Position numbers and translations under genes: made by a program. The notes beneath the pieces are model-generated. The model was not told the origin of the DNA. It worked only from the letters and a program-made list of their open reading frames with translations, and searched no databases. This document shows positions 25,877 through 36,600 of a DNA stretch of 64,000 nucleotides, piece by piece. Origin of the DNA: Arthrobacter ruber (GTDB lineage Bacteria; Actinomycetota; Actinomycetes; Actinomycetales; Micrococcaceae); the NCBI RefSeq assembly GCF_002954225.1, contig NZ_PPTH01000017.1, positions 439,311 to 503,310 on the forward strand, written 5' to 3'. How positions within the stretch are numbered: the stretch's first letter is position 1; each line of letters begins with the position of its first letter.

Positions 25877-28717
25877 GTGACAGTGCCCCTCGAAGTGTCT
25901 CCTCTGCAGGCCGCCGACCCGTTCGCCAGTGCTCCCGACGACATCAGCTCCGACCTCCGCGCCGACGTGCGGCGCGTGAGCACGCTGCTCGGTGAATCGC
26001 TCGTACGGCAGCACGGCCCGGAGCTGCTCGACCTCGTGGAGCGCGTCCGTCTGCTCACCAAGCAGTCCAAGGAGTCCGGCAGCGGCACGGACGCCGAGCG
26101 GGCCGCCCTCGCGGAGCAGGTGCGCGAACTGCTCGCCGCCCTGCCCATCGACCGGGCCACCGAGCTCGTGCGCGCCTTCGCGGCCTACTTCCACCTCGCG
26201 AACGCCGCGGAGCAGGTGCACCGGGTGCGCGGGCTGAGGACCCGCTCCGAGGAGGACGGCTGGCTCGCCCAGACCGTCACCCGGATCGCAGCCGACGCCG
26301 GTCCCGAGGCGCTCGCCGACGTCGTGCGGGCGCTCGACGTCCGCCCGGTGTTCACCGCGCACCCCACGGAGGCCTCGCGCCGCTCGGTGCTGGACAAGCT
26401 CCGCCGGCTCTCCGACATCCTCGCCGACACGACGCCGGAGGGCTCCCGGCAACGACGCCGGCAGGACCGCCGGCTCGCCGAGGTGATCGACCTGATCTGG
26501 CAGACCGACGAACTGCGGCAGGTGCGCCCCACGCCGATCGACGAGGCCCGCAACGCCATCTACTACCTCGGCGACATCCTCACCACCACCATGCCCGAAC
26601 TGCTCGAGGACCTCTCGGACCTGTTGGCCGAGCACGGAGCCGCCCTGCCGTCGGAGGGCGCCCCGCTGAAGTTCGGCTCCTGGATCGGCGGTGACCGCGA
26701 CGGCAACCCGAACGTCACCGCCGCGGTGACGCGCGAGATCCTGCAGATCCAGAACCAGCAGGCCGTCCGGATCGCCCTCCACTTCGTCGACCGGCTCATC
26801 TCCTCGCTGTCGTCGTCGACGGCGATCGTCGGGGCATCCGAGGAACTGTCCGCCTCGATCGAGCGCGACCTGGCGAACCTGCCCCGCCTCGACAGGCGCG
26901 TCCTCGAGCTCAACGCCCAGGAGCCCTACCGGCTCAAGCTCACGTGCGTGAAGGCGAAGCTGCTCAACACTGCGTCCCGCGTGCAGAACCAGACCGCGCA
27001 CGAGCCCGGCCGCGACTACAACACCACCGCGCAGGTGCTCGCGGACCTGCAGCTCGTCGGCGACTCGCTCCGGCAGCACTCGGCGGGTCTCGCGGCCGAC
27101 GGCGCCCTCGCCATGGCGTCGCGGGTCATCTCCTCCTTCGGCCTGCACCTGGCGACCCTCGATGTCCGTGAGCACGCGGACATGCACCACGACGTCATCG
27201 CGCAGCTGACCGACCGCCTCGGGGAGCTGGACGTGCCCTACCTCGAGCTGACCCGCGAGGACCGCCTGCGGGCGCTGTCCCGCGAACTCGCGTCCCGGCG
27301 CCCGCTCGCCACGGTCAACCCACCGCTCGACGACGGCGCACGGCGCACCTTCGACGTCTTCCGTGAGATCGCCTCGGCGCTGGGAACCTACGGCCCCGAT
27401 GTCATCGAGACCTACATCGTGTCCATGACCCGAGGGGCGGACGACGTCCTCGCGCCCGTGGTCCTGGCGCGTGAGGCGGGACTCGTCGACGTCGTCGGTG
27501 ACGGCTCCGGCGGCCCGGACTCGGGGGCCTTCGCGAAGATCGGCTTCGCGCCCCTCCTCGAGACGGTCGACGAGCTCCGCGTCTCCGCCGAGATCGTGGA
27601 CACCCTGCTCTCCGACCCGACCTACCGCGAGGTGGTGCGCCTGCGCGGTGACCTGCAGGAGGTCATGCTCGGGTACTCGGACTCCAACAAGGAGTCGGGC
27701 GTGCTCACGAGCCTGTGGGAGATCCACAAGACCCAGCGCCGCCTGCGCGACGTCGCCGCCAAGCACGGCGTCCGGCTCCGCCTGTTCCACGGACGCGGCG
27801 GGTCGGTGGGCCGCGGCGGCGGCCCGACGTACGACGCCATCCTCGCACAGCCCAACGGCGTGCTCGAGGGCGAGATCAAGTTCACCGAGCAGGGCGAGGT
27901 CATCAGCGACAAGTACTCCCTGCCGGCGCTGGCCCGCGAGAACCTGGAACTCTCCCTCGCCGCCGTCATGCAGGGGTCGGCCCTGCACCGCACACCCCGT
28001 ACGTCCGACGACGACCGCGGACGCTGGGCCGAGGTCATGGAGACCGTGTCCGACGCCGCCTTCGCCCGGTACCGCTCACTGATCGATCACGAGGACCTGC
28101 CGGCGTACTTCCTCGCCTCGACGCCGGTGGAGCAGCTCGGTTCGCTCAACATCGGTTCGCGCCCGTCCAAGCGTCCCGACTCCGGCAGCGGACTCGGCGG
28201 GCTCCGGGCCATCCCGTGGGTCTTCGGCTGGACGCAGTCACGGCAGATCGTCCCCGGCTGGTTCGGTGTCGGCTCCGGACTGCGGGCCGCCCGCGAGGCG
28301 GGGCACGAGGGGGTGCTCGCCGAGATGCTCGACCGCTGGCACTTCTTCCGGTCCGTCGTCTCCAACGTCGAGATGACGCTCGCCAAGACCGACCTCGAGA
28401 TCGCTGCACACTACGTCGACGCCCTGGTGCCGGGTGAGCTGCAGCACCTCTTCGCCGTGATCCGCGAGGAGTACGAGTTGACCCTGGCCGAGATCAGGCA
28501 CCTCACCGGCGAGCTCGAACTGCTCGACAACCAGCCCGTCCTCAAGCGCTCGCTGGCGGTCCGCGACCAGTACCTCGACCCGATCTCCTACCTGCAGGTC
28601 GAGCTGCTGCGCCGTGTGCGCGCGGAGGCCGACGGCGGGCAGCCCGACGGACAGCTCCAGCGCGCCATGCTCATCACCATCAACGGCGTCGCCGCGGGCA
28701 TGCGCAACACGGGCTGA
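25877..28717 (+). CDS. ppc: Phosphoenolpyruvate carboxylase
   Basis: 946-residue anaplerotic enzyme making oxaloacetate from PEP and bicarbonate. Catalytic His is in [14 protein letters not shown] (about residue 160), [12 protein letters not shown] at about 270, the glycine-rich loop [14 protein letters not shown] at about 636, and SKRP with [14 protein letters not shown] further on. The C-terminus is GMRNTG, a variant of the usual QNTG. GTG start with weak GCAGG upstream. The 140-bp gap before it carries a TAGTAT box (25803-25808) but no convincing -35. Confidence 0.98.
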   Translation: MTVPLEVSPLQAADPFASAPDDISSDLRADVRRVSTLLGESLVRQHGPELLDLVERVRLLTKQSKESGSGTDAERAALAEQVRELLAALPIDRATELVRAFAAYFHLANAAEQVHRVRGLRTRSEEDGWLAQTVTRIAADAGPEALADVVRALDVRPVFTAHPTEASRRSVLDKLRRLSDILADTTPEGSRQRRRQDRRLAEVIDLIWQTDELRQVRPTPIDEARNAIYYLGDILTTTMPELLEDLSDLLAEHGAALPSEGAPLKFGSWIGGDRDGNPNVTAAVTREILQIQNQQAVRIALHFVDRLISSLSSSTAIVGASEELSASIERDLANLPRLDRRVLELNAQEPYRLKLTCVKAKLLNTASRVQNQTAHEPGRDYNTTAQVLADLQLVGDSLRQHSAGLAADGALAMASRVISSFGLHLATLDVREHADMHHDVIAQLTDRLGELDVPYLELTREDRLRALSRELASRRPLATVNPPLDDGARRTFDVFREIASALGTYGPDVIETYIVSMTRGADDVLAPVVLAREAGLVDVVGDGSGGPDSGAFAKIGFAPLLETVDELRVSAEIVDTLLSDPTYREVVRLRGDLQEVMLGYSDSNKESGVLTSLWEIHKTQRRLRDVAAKHGVRLRLFHGRGGSVGRGGGPTYDAILAQPNGVLEGEIKFTEQGEVISDKYSLPALARENLELSLAAVMQGSALHRTPRTSDDDRGRWAEVMETVSDAAFARYRSLIDHEDLPAYFLASTPVEQLGSLNIGSRPSKRPDSGSGLGGLRAIPWVFGWTQSRQIVPGWFGVGSGLRAAREAGHEGVLAEMLDRWHFFRSVVSNVEMTLAKTDLEIAAHYVDALVPGELQHLFAVIREEYELTLAEIRHLTGELELLDNQPVLKRSLAVRDQYLDPISYLQVELLRRVRAEADGGQPDGQLQRAMLITINGVAAGMRNTG

Positions 28718-28859
28718 TCGGGGAGTCGGCCGGCGTCGCACCTGTCGTCGTGCCCGAGGCTGCCGTCCCGCACGGCCGGAATACGTGCAGGGCGGTGCCG
28801 GTTTCGCCTCTGGCAGCAGAACGGCAGCTGCCGCACCGGCATCCCAAAAGGAGAACCGC

Positions 28860-29792
28860 ATGAAGGCAGTGTTCTACGAGCAGTACGGCAGCCCCGACGT
28901 CCTGCAGTACGGGGAGCAGCCCGACCCGAAGGTGGGACCGGACTCCGTGCTGGTCGACGTGCGCGCAGCGTCGGTCAATCCCGTGGACTGGAAGATCACC
29001 GCGGGCTACCTCGACGGCGCGCTGCCCACCTACTTCCCGGTGATCCCGGGATGGGACGTCGCCGGCGTCGTCGTGCAGCCCGGCCCCTCCGTGACGGAGT
29101 TCGAGGCCGGCGACGAGGTCATCGGCTATCTCCGCATGGACACCGTGGGGCTCGGGACGTTCGCCGAGCAGGTGGCCGCCCCCGTCCGGACGCTCGCCCG
29201 GAAGCCACGGAACGTGTCCTGGGCCGAAGCGGCCACGATGCCGCTGGCGGGGCTCACCGCGTACCAGTCCCTGCAGGCGGTCGGCGCGGGGGAGGGCGAC
29301 ACCGTCCTCGTGCACAACGGCGCGGGCGGCGTTGGTACCTATGCCATCCAGATCGCGAAGGCCTGGGGAGCCCGGGTGCTGGCCACCGCGTCGGAGAAGA
29401 ACCATGAGTTCCTGCGCTCGCTCGGCGCCGAACCGCTGACCTACGGGGAGGGCCTGACGGAGCGCCTACGCAAGGCGGCACCGGACGGGCTCGACGCCGT
29501 CGTCGACTTCGTGGGCGGCGATGACAGGGTCGCATCCCTCGAGCACCTCAAGGACCAGAAGCGCGCGGCATCGGTGGCCGACGTCGCGGCGAAGGACACG
29601 GGCGGGCGTTACATCTTCGTGCGGGCCGAGCCCGCAGACCTGCTCGCGCTCACGGAACTCGTGGAGGCGGGGCGCGTGAAGCCGGTCCTCGCGGAGACCT
29701 TCCCGCTGGAGCGCGCCGCCGACGCCTTCCGCAGCAGCATCGAGGGCCACGTGCGGGGCAAGATCGCCGTCACGGTGGGCGAGCAGGACTGA
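28860..29792 (+). CDS. NADP-dependent zinc-free alcohol dehydrogenase / quinone oxidoreductase
   Basis: 310-residue medium-chain reductase. N-terminal GroES-like fold (MKAVFYEQYGSPDVLQYGE, SVNPVDWKITAGY), nucleotide fold VLVHNGAGGVGTYAIQIAKA, and a C-terminal GRVKPVLAETFPLERAADAF. The catalytic and structural zinc cysteines of true alcohol dehydrogenases are absent, which is typical of quinone oxidoreductases. AAAAGGAGAACCGC precedes the ATG at 28860, a strong ribosome-binding site. Confidence 0.9.
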   Translation: MKAVFYEQYGSPDVLQYGEQPDPKVGPDSVLVDVRAASVNPVDWKITAGYLDGALPTYFPVIPGWDVAGVVVQPGPSVTEFEAGDEVIGYLRMDTVGLGTFAEQVAAPVRTLARKPRNVSWAEAATMPLAGLTAYQSLQAVGAGEGDTVLVHNGAGGVGTYAIQIAKAWGARVLATASEKNHEFLRSLGAEPLTYGEGLTERLRKAAPDGLDAVVDFVGGDDRVASLEHLKDQKRAASVADVAAKDTGGRYIFVRAEPADLLALTELVEAGRVKPVLAETFPLERAADAFRSSIEGHVRGKIAVTVGEQD

Positions 29793-29939
29793 TCCTGGCA
29801 CCAGCCACGATGCGTCCACCCACTCGGTGCCAGCCCTCGACGCGGTGAAGCGGGAATGTTCACCCCTTCGCACTTCACGGTCCTGAGAACCGGGATGCAG
29901 CCGCGGGTAGAGGCTCCCGACCCACCCGGGCCGGGGTGC

Positions 29940-31208
29940 TCAGGAGCGCGAGTCCTCGTAGTCGTCGCCGAGGAGATCGAGCGGCTCGCGCTGCGCGTCC
30001 TCCTGCGCGCGGAGCCAGCGGCGGTAGGCGTGGTCCACGCGGTGACGGCGCGATCCGGCCGTGATGAGCAGCAGGAAGATGGCGAGGGCCGCGACGAACG
30101 CGACGCTCAAGGCGACCGGCTGCCCCAGCACGCGCTCGACGGCGATCCACAGCAGGCCCCACGAGGTGGCGGCCGCGACGGCGAGGCGTCCGCGGTCGGT
30201 GGAGCAGATCACGGCGGCGGTCATCATGACGGCGATGACGCCGATACCCGCCCACAGGGCGCCGCCCCAGCCGAACAGGTCCACGCCCCCTGCGGTGAGG
30301 AGCGCCGCCGCATTCGCCGCAGCAGCGACCAGCACCCACCCGAGGTACAGTCCGATCGGCGTGTCGACGAGCGCCCCCTCGAGCCGGGTCTCGCTGGGAT
30401 GGTCGTTCAGGGCCCGGACGGCCGCGAGCAGCGTGAAGAAGAGCAGCATGATCACTACGAGGCTCAGCACCAGCAGGTCCGCCTGCGCGCTCAGGATCCA
30501 GGCGAGGTTCAGGAGCATCGAGGCCGCGACGGTCCAGCCCAGGTGCCGCTGGCGCTCCGACCGGCGCTGCGACGGCAGCCACTGGAACACCGTGTACGCG
30601 ATGAGACCCGCATAGATGACACTCCAGATGGCGAACGCCGACGACGACGGCGCGAGCAGGGTCGCGTCAGGAGCGAACAGTCCGCCGGCGGCGTCCCTGA
30701 TCGACGGACCGCCGAAGGCGCCGACTCCCGCGGCCGAACCGAGGATGCACGCGATGGCGCACACGGTGACGGCGGTCTGCCGCACGAGGTCCCGATCCCA
30801 GGAACCCATGGTGCGGACTGCAGCAGTGCTGCCCCGACGGGCGGCCCTGTACGTCGCGTCCGCAGCGACCCTCGTCCTCCCGGCCGCGACCCTCGCCCGG
30901 TCGGAGGCGATCCTCGCCTTTTCTGAGGCGGTGCGGTGCCGGTCCGAGGTGCCGGATCCGCCGCCGGCTCCCTGCGCGCCGGCTGACGCGGTGGCACTCG
31001 GGAGGGTCCCGGTGCCCTGCGACTCGTCCGTCCGGCGGTCCTGGTCGTCGTCGTGCGTGGACACCGCGCGTGGCTGCGCGGCCCGCAGGCGTTCGAGGAC
31101 GCTCGCCGTGTCGGAGGGCGGCTCGGCCGCGGGCGTCGACGGCGCGATCGTCGGCGGCCGGACGGGCTTGTCAGGAACCCTGGGTCCCGGGGTCTTCGGG
31201 GTGCTCAT
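29940..31208 (-). CDS. TspO/MBR-like tryptophan-rich membrane protein with a long cytosolic tail
   Basis: 422 residues. The first 135 are disordered and charged, with a repeated basic segment (ARIASDRARVAAGRTRVA). The rest carries about eight hydrophobic helices, including FAIWSVIYAGLIAYTVFQW and a second half with ALVDTPIGLYLGWVLVAA, resembling the TspO/MBR family but larger than the usual five-helix protein. Its start lies inside the end of the DedA gene (38-bp overlap), so the pair is one transcription unit. Ligand unknown. Confidence 0.75.
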   Translation of the reverse strand: MSTPKTPGPRVPDKPVRPPTIAPSTPAAEPPSDTASVLERLRAAQPRAVSTHDDDQDRRTDESQGTGTLPSATASAGAQGAGGGSGTSDRHRTASEKARIASDRARVAAGRTRVAADATYRAARRGSTAAVRTMGSWDRDLVRQTAVTVCAIACILGSAAGVGAFGGPSIRDAAGGLFAPDATLLAPSSSAFAIWSVIYAGLIAYTVFQWLPSQRRSERQRHLGWTVAASMLLNLAWILSAQADLLVLSLVVIMLLFFTLLAAVRALNDHPSETRLEGALVDTPIGLYLGWVLVAAAANAAALLTAGGVDLFGWGGALWAGIGVIAVMMTAAVICSTDRGRLAVAAATSWGLLWIAVERVLGQPVALSVAFVAALAIFLLLITAGSRRHRVDHAYRRWLRAQEDAQREPLDLLGDDYEDSRS

Positions 31209-31806
31209 GCGCGTTCGTAGCCTTCCGGTGTTTCCTCACGGCGAGGACTGCCGCCGTGATGGCTCCCACCAGCGTACCGACCGCCATTCCGAGCAGGGCG
31301 CTGACGCCGGCAGGGAGGCCCGTGGACGCCCCCGCCACGAAACCGAGGCCCAGCAGCCAGGCGGTCCACAGCACGCCACCGCCCGCGGCCGCGAGCATGA
31401 ACGGGCGCAGCGGGAGTTCGGCGATACCCGCGGCGGCCACGCTCGCGGTCCGGCCGCCGGGAAGGAAGCGGACGGCGACGACGGCGGCGTAGGTGGGCGA
31501 GGTGCCCGCCTTGTCGATCGCGTTGCGCAGTCCGCGGTGGATGGAGCGTCCCCACCGGAAGCGGTCCAGGAAATGCGTGAGGCGGCGCCGGAACAGCAGG
31601 AAGAGCGCGACGTCGCCGAGCCAGCTGCCGGCGAAGGCCGTGACGATCGCGAAAGGGAGCAGCAGCGTGCTGTGTGCCGACATGGTGCCGGCACCGATCA
31701 CGAGGAGCTCGGAGGGCACCACGGGAAGGACGACGTCCACGACCACGACGGCGAGCATGACGAGGAGGTAGAGCGGTGCTGGGATGTCCGTGCCGGGCAG
31801 GTCCAC
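31171..31806 (-). CDS. DedA (SNARE-associated/VTT) family membrane protein
   Basis: 211 residues. Family features: VDVVLPVVPSELLVIGAG, FAGSWLGDVALFLLFRR, the RFLPGGRTASVAAAG amphipathic signature (normally xRFxPGxR) and a hydrophobic C-terminal pair of helices. DedA proteins are proton-dependent flippases or transporters, some recycling undecaprenyl phosphate or phospholipids. The GTG at 31806 is 6 bases downstream of TAGATT on the minus strand, so the message may be leaderless. Confidence 0.88.
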   Translation of the reverse strand: MDLPGTDIPAPLYLLVMLAVVVVDVVLPVVPSELLVIGAGTMSAHSTLLLPFAIVTAFAGSWLGDVALFLLFRRRLTHFLDRFRWGRSIHRGLRNAIDKAGTSPTYAAVVAVRFLPGGRTASVAAAGIAELPLRPFMLAAAGGGVLWTAWLLGLGFVAGASTGLPAGVSALLGMAVGTLVGAITAAVLAVRKHRKATNAHEHPEDPGTQGS

Positions 31807-31868
31807 CCTGCAAATCTACCGTCCGCCGGGCGGCAGAGGTCCACGGCCGTCACCGGATCTCCGACGCC

Positions 31869-32786
31869 TCAGGCGGACTCGCCCAGCACGAGGCCGGACT
31901 CGAACCGACGTTCCTCGCCGTTCACGGGATCCGTGAAGGCGATGCTGTGGGCCAGAAGCTGCAGTGGCCGGGCGTAGTCATCGGGTGCCCGGGGGTGCAG
32001 CACCGGGTAGAACGGGTCGTTGACGATCCCGAGTCCCAGCGACGCCATGTGCAGCCTGAGCTGGTGCGTCTTGCCGGTGTGCGGCTGCAGCCGGTACAGG
32101 CCCCGGTCCCCGCGCTGCTCGAGCAGGCTGACCGTGGTGTGCGTGTTCGGCGGTCCCTCGACCTCCTGGGCGAGCAGGTACGTCCGCGACTTCACGATCC
32201 GGCTCCTGACGTCCCGCGGCTCGGTGTCCAGGTGCAGTTCGGGCCGCACCGGCGCGACCGCGCGGTACTCCTTGCTGATGCGCCGGTTCTCGAAGAGCAG
32301 CTGGTACGCGCCGCGGGTCTGCGGGTCGGTGGAGAACATCAGGATGCCCGCGGTCATGCGGTCCAGTCGGTGCATGGGGATGAGGTCCGGGAGATCGAGC
32401 TCCACGCGCAGCCGGACCAGGGCCGACTCCGCCACGTACATCCCGCCAGGGGTGGTGGGCAGGAAGTGCGGCTTGTCGACGACGAGCAGGTGCTCGTCGC
32501 GATGCAGCACCGACAGCTCCACCGGCAGCCGCTCCTCGACCGGCAGCTCCCGGTAGTACCAGACGAAGGTGTGCTCGCCCAGCGGCGTGGTCCGTGTGAG
32601 GACCTCGCCGCCCAGCGCCACCACCTCCCCGCGGTCGAATCGCCGGCCGATGCCGTCGGGGTCGACGTGGTCGAAGCGGTCGAGGATGTACTCCAGCGCC
32701 GTCTCCCAGGGCCCCTCGGCGGGCAGCCGGAGCCGGGTCGCGTTCACGCCGTTGCGTACGGGCAGGGGGGAACGCATCGCCATCAC
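31869..32786 (-). CDS. RluA-family pseudouridine synthase
   Basis: 305 residues. The catalytic motif is HRLDRMTAGILMF (Asp nucleophile), with the second signature PHTGKTHQLRLHMASLG. An S4-like N-terminal segment precedes it. Compared with RluA (HRLDxxTSG) the Thr-Ser-Gly is Thr-Ala-Gly. Target uridine in rRNA or tRNA cannot be assigned. Several ATG codons lie near the start (32786, 32783, 32777). It is transcribed in the same direction as nei2 with 30 bp between. Confidence 0.88.
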   Translation of the reverse strand: MMAMRSPLPVRNGVNATRLRLPAEGPWETALEYILDRFDHVDPDGIGRRFDRGEVVALGGEVLTRTTPLGEHTFVWYYRELPVEERLPVELSVLHRDEHLLVVDKPHFLPTTPGGMYVAESALVRLRVELDLPDLIPMHRLDRMTAGILMFSTDPQTRGAYQLLFENRRISKEYRAVAPVRPELHLDTEPRDVRSRIVKSRTYLLAQEVEGPPNTHTTVSLLEQRGDRGLYRLQPHTGKTHQLRLHMASLGLGIVNDPFYPVLHPRAPDDYARPLQLLAHSIAFTDPVNGEERRFESGLVLGESA

Positions 32787-32816
32787 CGCATCACCCGCCC
32801 GTCGCCGTCCATCCCG

Positions 32817-33635
32817 TCAGGGTAGTGCCGTCCCTGCTGCGGCTTCCAATCGCGGCTGGCAGTGCGGGCAGTAGTAGAGCTCGCGCAGCTCGGTCTCCTT
32901 GTCCCCGAGCTGCTCGAGCGCAACGGGCGTCCCGCAGCGCAGGCACCCTCGCCGCGACCGCCCGTAGACCCAGAGGGTGTTGCCGCGCAGCTGCCCGGTG
33001 GTGGCCCGGGTACTGCGCGCCTTGTTCGCCTCGAGGAGCTTCTTCGACAGCTCCACCATGCGCGGCAGGTTGGGCACCTCGCCGGTCGGCGTGAGCGGGT
33101 GGACACCGGCCAGGAAACAGAGCTCGCACCGGTACACGTTGCCGATCCCGGCGAGGTTGCGCTGGTCGAGCAGGGCCAGGCCGATGGGACGTTCGGGCTG
33201 CTCGAGCAGGCGGCGGAGCGCCTCGTCCGGATCCCAGTCCGGCCCGAGCAGGTCCGGTCCCAGGTACCCCACCGCCTCCTCCTCCTCGGCACGCGCGATC
33301 ACGCGGAGGAATCCGAGTTCGAACCCGACGACGACGGCGCCGTCCGTCTCCAGGATGCACCGGGCCTTGAAGGCGGGCCGGCGCCACTTCTCCCCGCGGG
33401 CGTAGACGTGCCAGAGGCCCTCCATCTTGAGGTGCGAGTGGATGTCCCAGCCGTCCTCGCCCCCGCCGCGGATCAGCAGGTGCTTGCCGCGGGCCACGGC
33501 CTCCTGCACGGTGTCCCCGGTGAAGTCCACGGTGGCGAAGCGGGGCACGCGGATGTCGCAGCGCGTGAGCACCTTCCCCGCGAGGGCGCGATGCAGCTCG
33601 CGGGCTGCCCGCCAGACGGTATCGCCCTCAGGCAC
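32817..33635 (-). CDS. nei2: Fpg/Nei family DNA glycosylase-AP lyase (Nei2-like)
   Basis: 272-residue base-excision repair enzyme that removes oxidised pyrimidines. The mature N-terminus is Pro2-Glu3 (MPEGDTVWRAARELHRAL), the catalytic pair. The beta-strand Lys is in ARGKHLLI, the H2TH region includes LLDQRNLAGIGNVYRCE, and the zinc finger is CLRCGTP...YYCPHC. The start overlaps the lhr stop by 8 bp; lhr and a nei gene are also neighbours in mycobacteria, so a repair operon is likely. Confidence 0.93.
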   Translation of the reverse strand: MPEGDTVWRAARELHRALAGKVLTRCDIRVPRFATVDFTGDTVQEAVARGKHLLIRGGGEDGWDIHSHLKMEGLWHVYARGEKWRRPAFKARCILETDGAVVVGFELGFLRVIARAEEEEAVGYLGPDLLGPDWDPDEALRRLLEQPERPIGLALLDQRNLAGIGNVYRCELCFLAGVHPLTPTGEVPNLPRMVELSKKLLEANKARSTRATTGQLRGNTLWVYGRSRRGCLRCGTPVALEQLGDKETELRELYYCPHCQPRLEAAAGTALP

Positions 33636-36600
33636 GGATCCTCAGCCCCTTCGGCGTGGAGTGGAAGCCGGCGTCGGCCAGAGCGCGGCCGATGTCCGTG
33701 TCCAGGATCTCGCCGCCGTTCACCTTCTCGAGGGCCATCTTGTCCGCGGCGCCGCGGCGGATGATGGTCACCAGCGACAGGGCGGCCGCGCGCAGCACGT
33801 CCGGGTCCTCGGTGAAGGTCAGCAGGGTCTTCCCGCCGCGCTCCACGTAGAGGGCGAGCGCTCCGTCCACGAGGACCACGAGGGCGCCCGCCTTCCGTCC
33901 GGCACGGTGTCCGCCGTCGGCCTGCGGCCAGCTCAGCGCCGCGCCGTAGGGGTTGGCGGGATCGGTGGCGGCGAGCGCGACGGCCTTCAGGGGGGCCGCT
34001 TCCCCGCCGAGCACGTCCTGCGCGGTGGGCAGCTGGTTGTCCGCGCTGAAGGAGCGCAGGCGGTCCACCGTGGCGGGCACCGCGAACTGGGCCGCGCCGA
34101 GGTGTTCGATGAAGTAGCCGCGCCGGCACCGGCCCATCTCCTCCAGACGCGCCAGCACCTTGTACATGAGGCCGAACCCGCCCGGGATGCCCTCGTTGCC
34201 CACGGCTCCGCGGGTGACCACGCCGTACCGGTCCAGCAGCAGCTCCGCCGTGGCGTGGGCGTGCAGCGTCGTCTCCGCCTCCACCCCGGGCAGCATGTTC
34301 CACCGCCCGCCGGCCAGGGGCGGTGTGGGCCGCTGGTAGGCGCCGCCGTCGTCCGCTCCCACGGTCAGGCGCATCGAAGCGCCGGTGAGGGACTTGCCCG
34401 GCGCCCGGCCGAGGCGTCCCGCCCGGGAGGTCCGTGCCCGGGCCGGGACGGGCTTCTGCTTGTGTGCCGTCTTGCCGTGGGCGAGGAGCGCGCGTACCGG
34501 CGTGAACGTGTCGTTGCTGATCCGGCCCGCCCACACCAGGTCCCACAGGGCCGTGACGACGGCGGTGTCCGTCGTCGCCTCCTGCACGTCGAGCAGATTG
34601 GTGAGCTGCCGCAGGAAGAAGCCGCCGCCGCCGGCCAGCAGGTCCAGCAGTGCGGTGTGCAGAGAGGAGGGCTCGAAGGCGGGGTCGGGGCGGAGCGTCA
34701 GGGGGGCGTTCTCGGCCAGGTGCAGGGCGATCCAGCCGTCGTTGCCGGCGAGGGATCCCGCGCCGGACCACAGCACCTCGCCGGTGGCGGTCAGCTCATC
34801 GAGCATGGCCGGCGCGTAGTTGGCGACGCGCTGCGCCAGGATGAGCGGCTCCCAGGCGGACGCCGGGATGGGCACGCCGGAGAGCTGGTCGATCACGGTC
34901 ACCACGCCGTCGAGCCCGCGCAGGCTGGAGCCCACGTGCTGCCATGCCGGCAGGAACCGTGCGTAGGCCGCCGGGTCCACCGGCTCGACCTCCTGGCGCA
35001 GCGCGGCCAGCGAGCGGCGGCGCAGGCGGCGGAGCACCTCGGCGTCGCACCACTCGCTGGCCGCCGGGGTGTGCACGGTGATGGTGCCCGGAGCAGCGCC
35101 CGAGGCCGCCGAGATGTCGAGGACGGGCACCGACTCGGCGGGTCGGAACTCACCCTCCACCACCCGGCCGGCGCCGGCGAGGCGCTGGAGGGATCCCGTG
35201 ACCACGGCGACGCCGAGCCCCAGGCGGGCGGCGGCCTCGGCGGCGGTGAACGGACCGTGTGTGCGCGCGTAGCGCCCGATGAGGTCCCCGAGCGGATCGG
35301 CGACGGGCTCGATGAACGCCAGCGGGATGCCCATGGGCAGCGGCACGCCGATGGCATCACGCAGCCGGGCCGCGTCCTCCACGGCCGCGATGCGCTCGAC
35401 GCCGGCGATGTGCACGGTCAGCGCCCGGTTGGCCTTCACCAGGGCCGCGACGTGCTCCCGGACCAGGTCGGGTGAGGCACGGCCGGGCGTCGGGGCAGGG
35501 GAGGCTGCGGCAGCGGCGAGCGCCTCGTCCGACAGGTCCTCGTCCGGGTCCTCGTCCCCGGCCCGAAGGTCGATCCCGTGGAGGACGCCGGGCGCCTGGG
35601 CGCCACCCGACCCGGCGGCAGGGAGGGCGGGCTGCGCATCCGCCGGAGCCTCGAGCCGCTCGGCGATCTCCCCGACGGTGAGCGGCCCCAGCAGGCGCAG
35701 CAGGTCCGCGACGCCCTCGAGTCCGCGCGCCAGACGGTCCGGCCGGAGACGCTGCAACTCGAGTTCCGTCTCGGCGATGACCCGCGCGTCGAGCAGTTCC
35801 CGCAGCTCCGCCCGCCCGAGCAGCTCGTTGAGGAGCGTGGGATCGAGGGAGAGCGCAGCGGCCCGGCGTTCGGCCAGGGGCGAGTCACCCTCGTAGAGGA
35901 AGGACGCCACGTAACCGAACAGCATGGACCGCGCGAAGGGCGAGGGCTGCTGCGTGGTGACCTCGACGATGCGCAGCTCCCGGCGCTCGATCGATGCGGC
36001 GAGGTCCTTGAGGGCGGGCAGGTCGTAGACGTCCTGCAGGCATTCGCGCACCGTCTCGAGGACGATCGGGAAGGTGGGGTACTTCTTGGCGACGTCGAGC
36101 AGCTGCGCCGAGCGCTGCCGCTGCTGCCACAGGGGCGTGCGCTTGCTGGGGTTCTGCCGCGGCAGCAGCAGGGCGCGGGCGGCGCACTCCCGGAACCGGG
36201 AGGCGAAGAGCGCGGAACCGCCCACCTCGGCGGTGACGATGCCGTCGAGCTCCTCGGGATCGAACAGGAAGAGGTCCGCACCGGGCGGTTCGTCGTCCAT
36301 GAGCGGCACGCGCAGCACGATGCCGTCGTCGGATGCCATCGCCGCACCGTCCATGCCGTACCGCTGTTCCAGTCGCGCGCCGACGGCGAGCGCCCAGGGC
36401 GCGTGGACGGGCATCCCGAAGGGGCTGTGGAGCACCACGCGCCAGTCGCCGAGCTCGTCGTGGAACCGCTCGACGACGAGCGTCCGGTCGCTGGGAACCA
36501 CCTCGGTGGCCTCACGCTGCTCCGTCAGGTAGGTGATGAGGTTCCCTGACGCCCACGCGTCGAGGCCGATCCTCGCGCACCGCTCCTGGGCCTTGTCCGG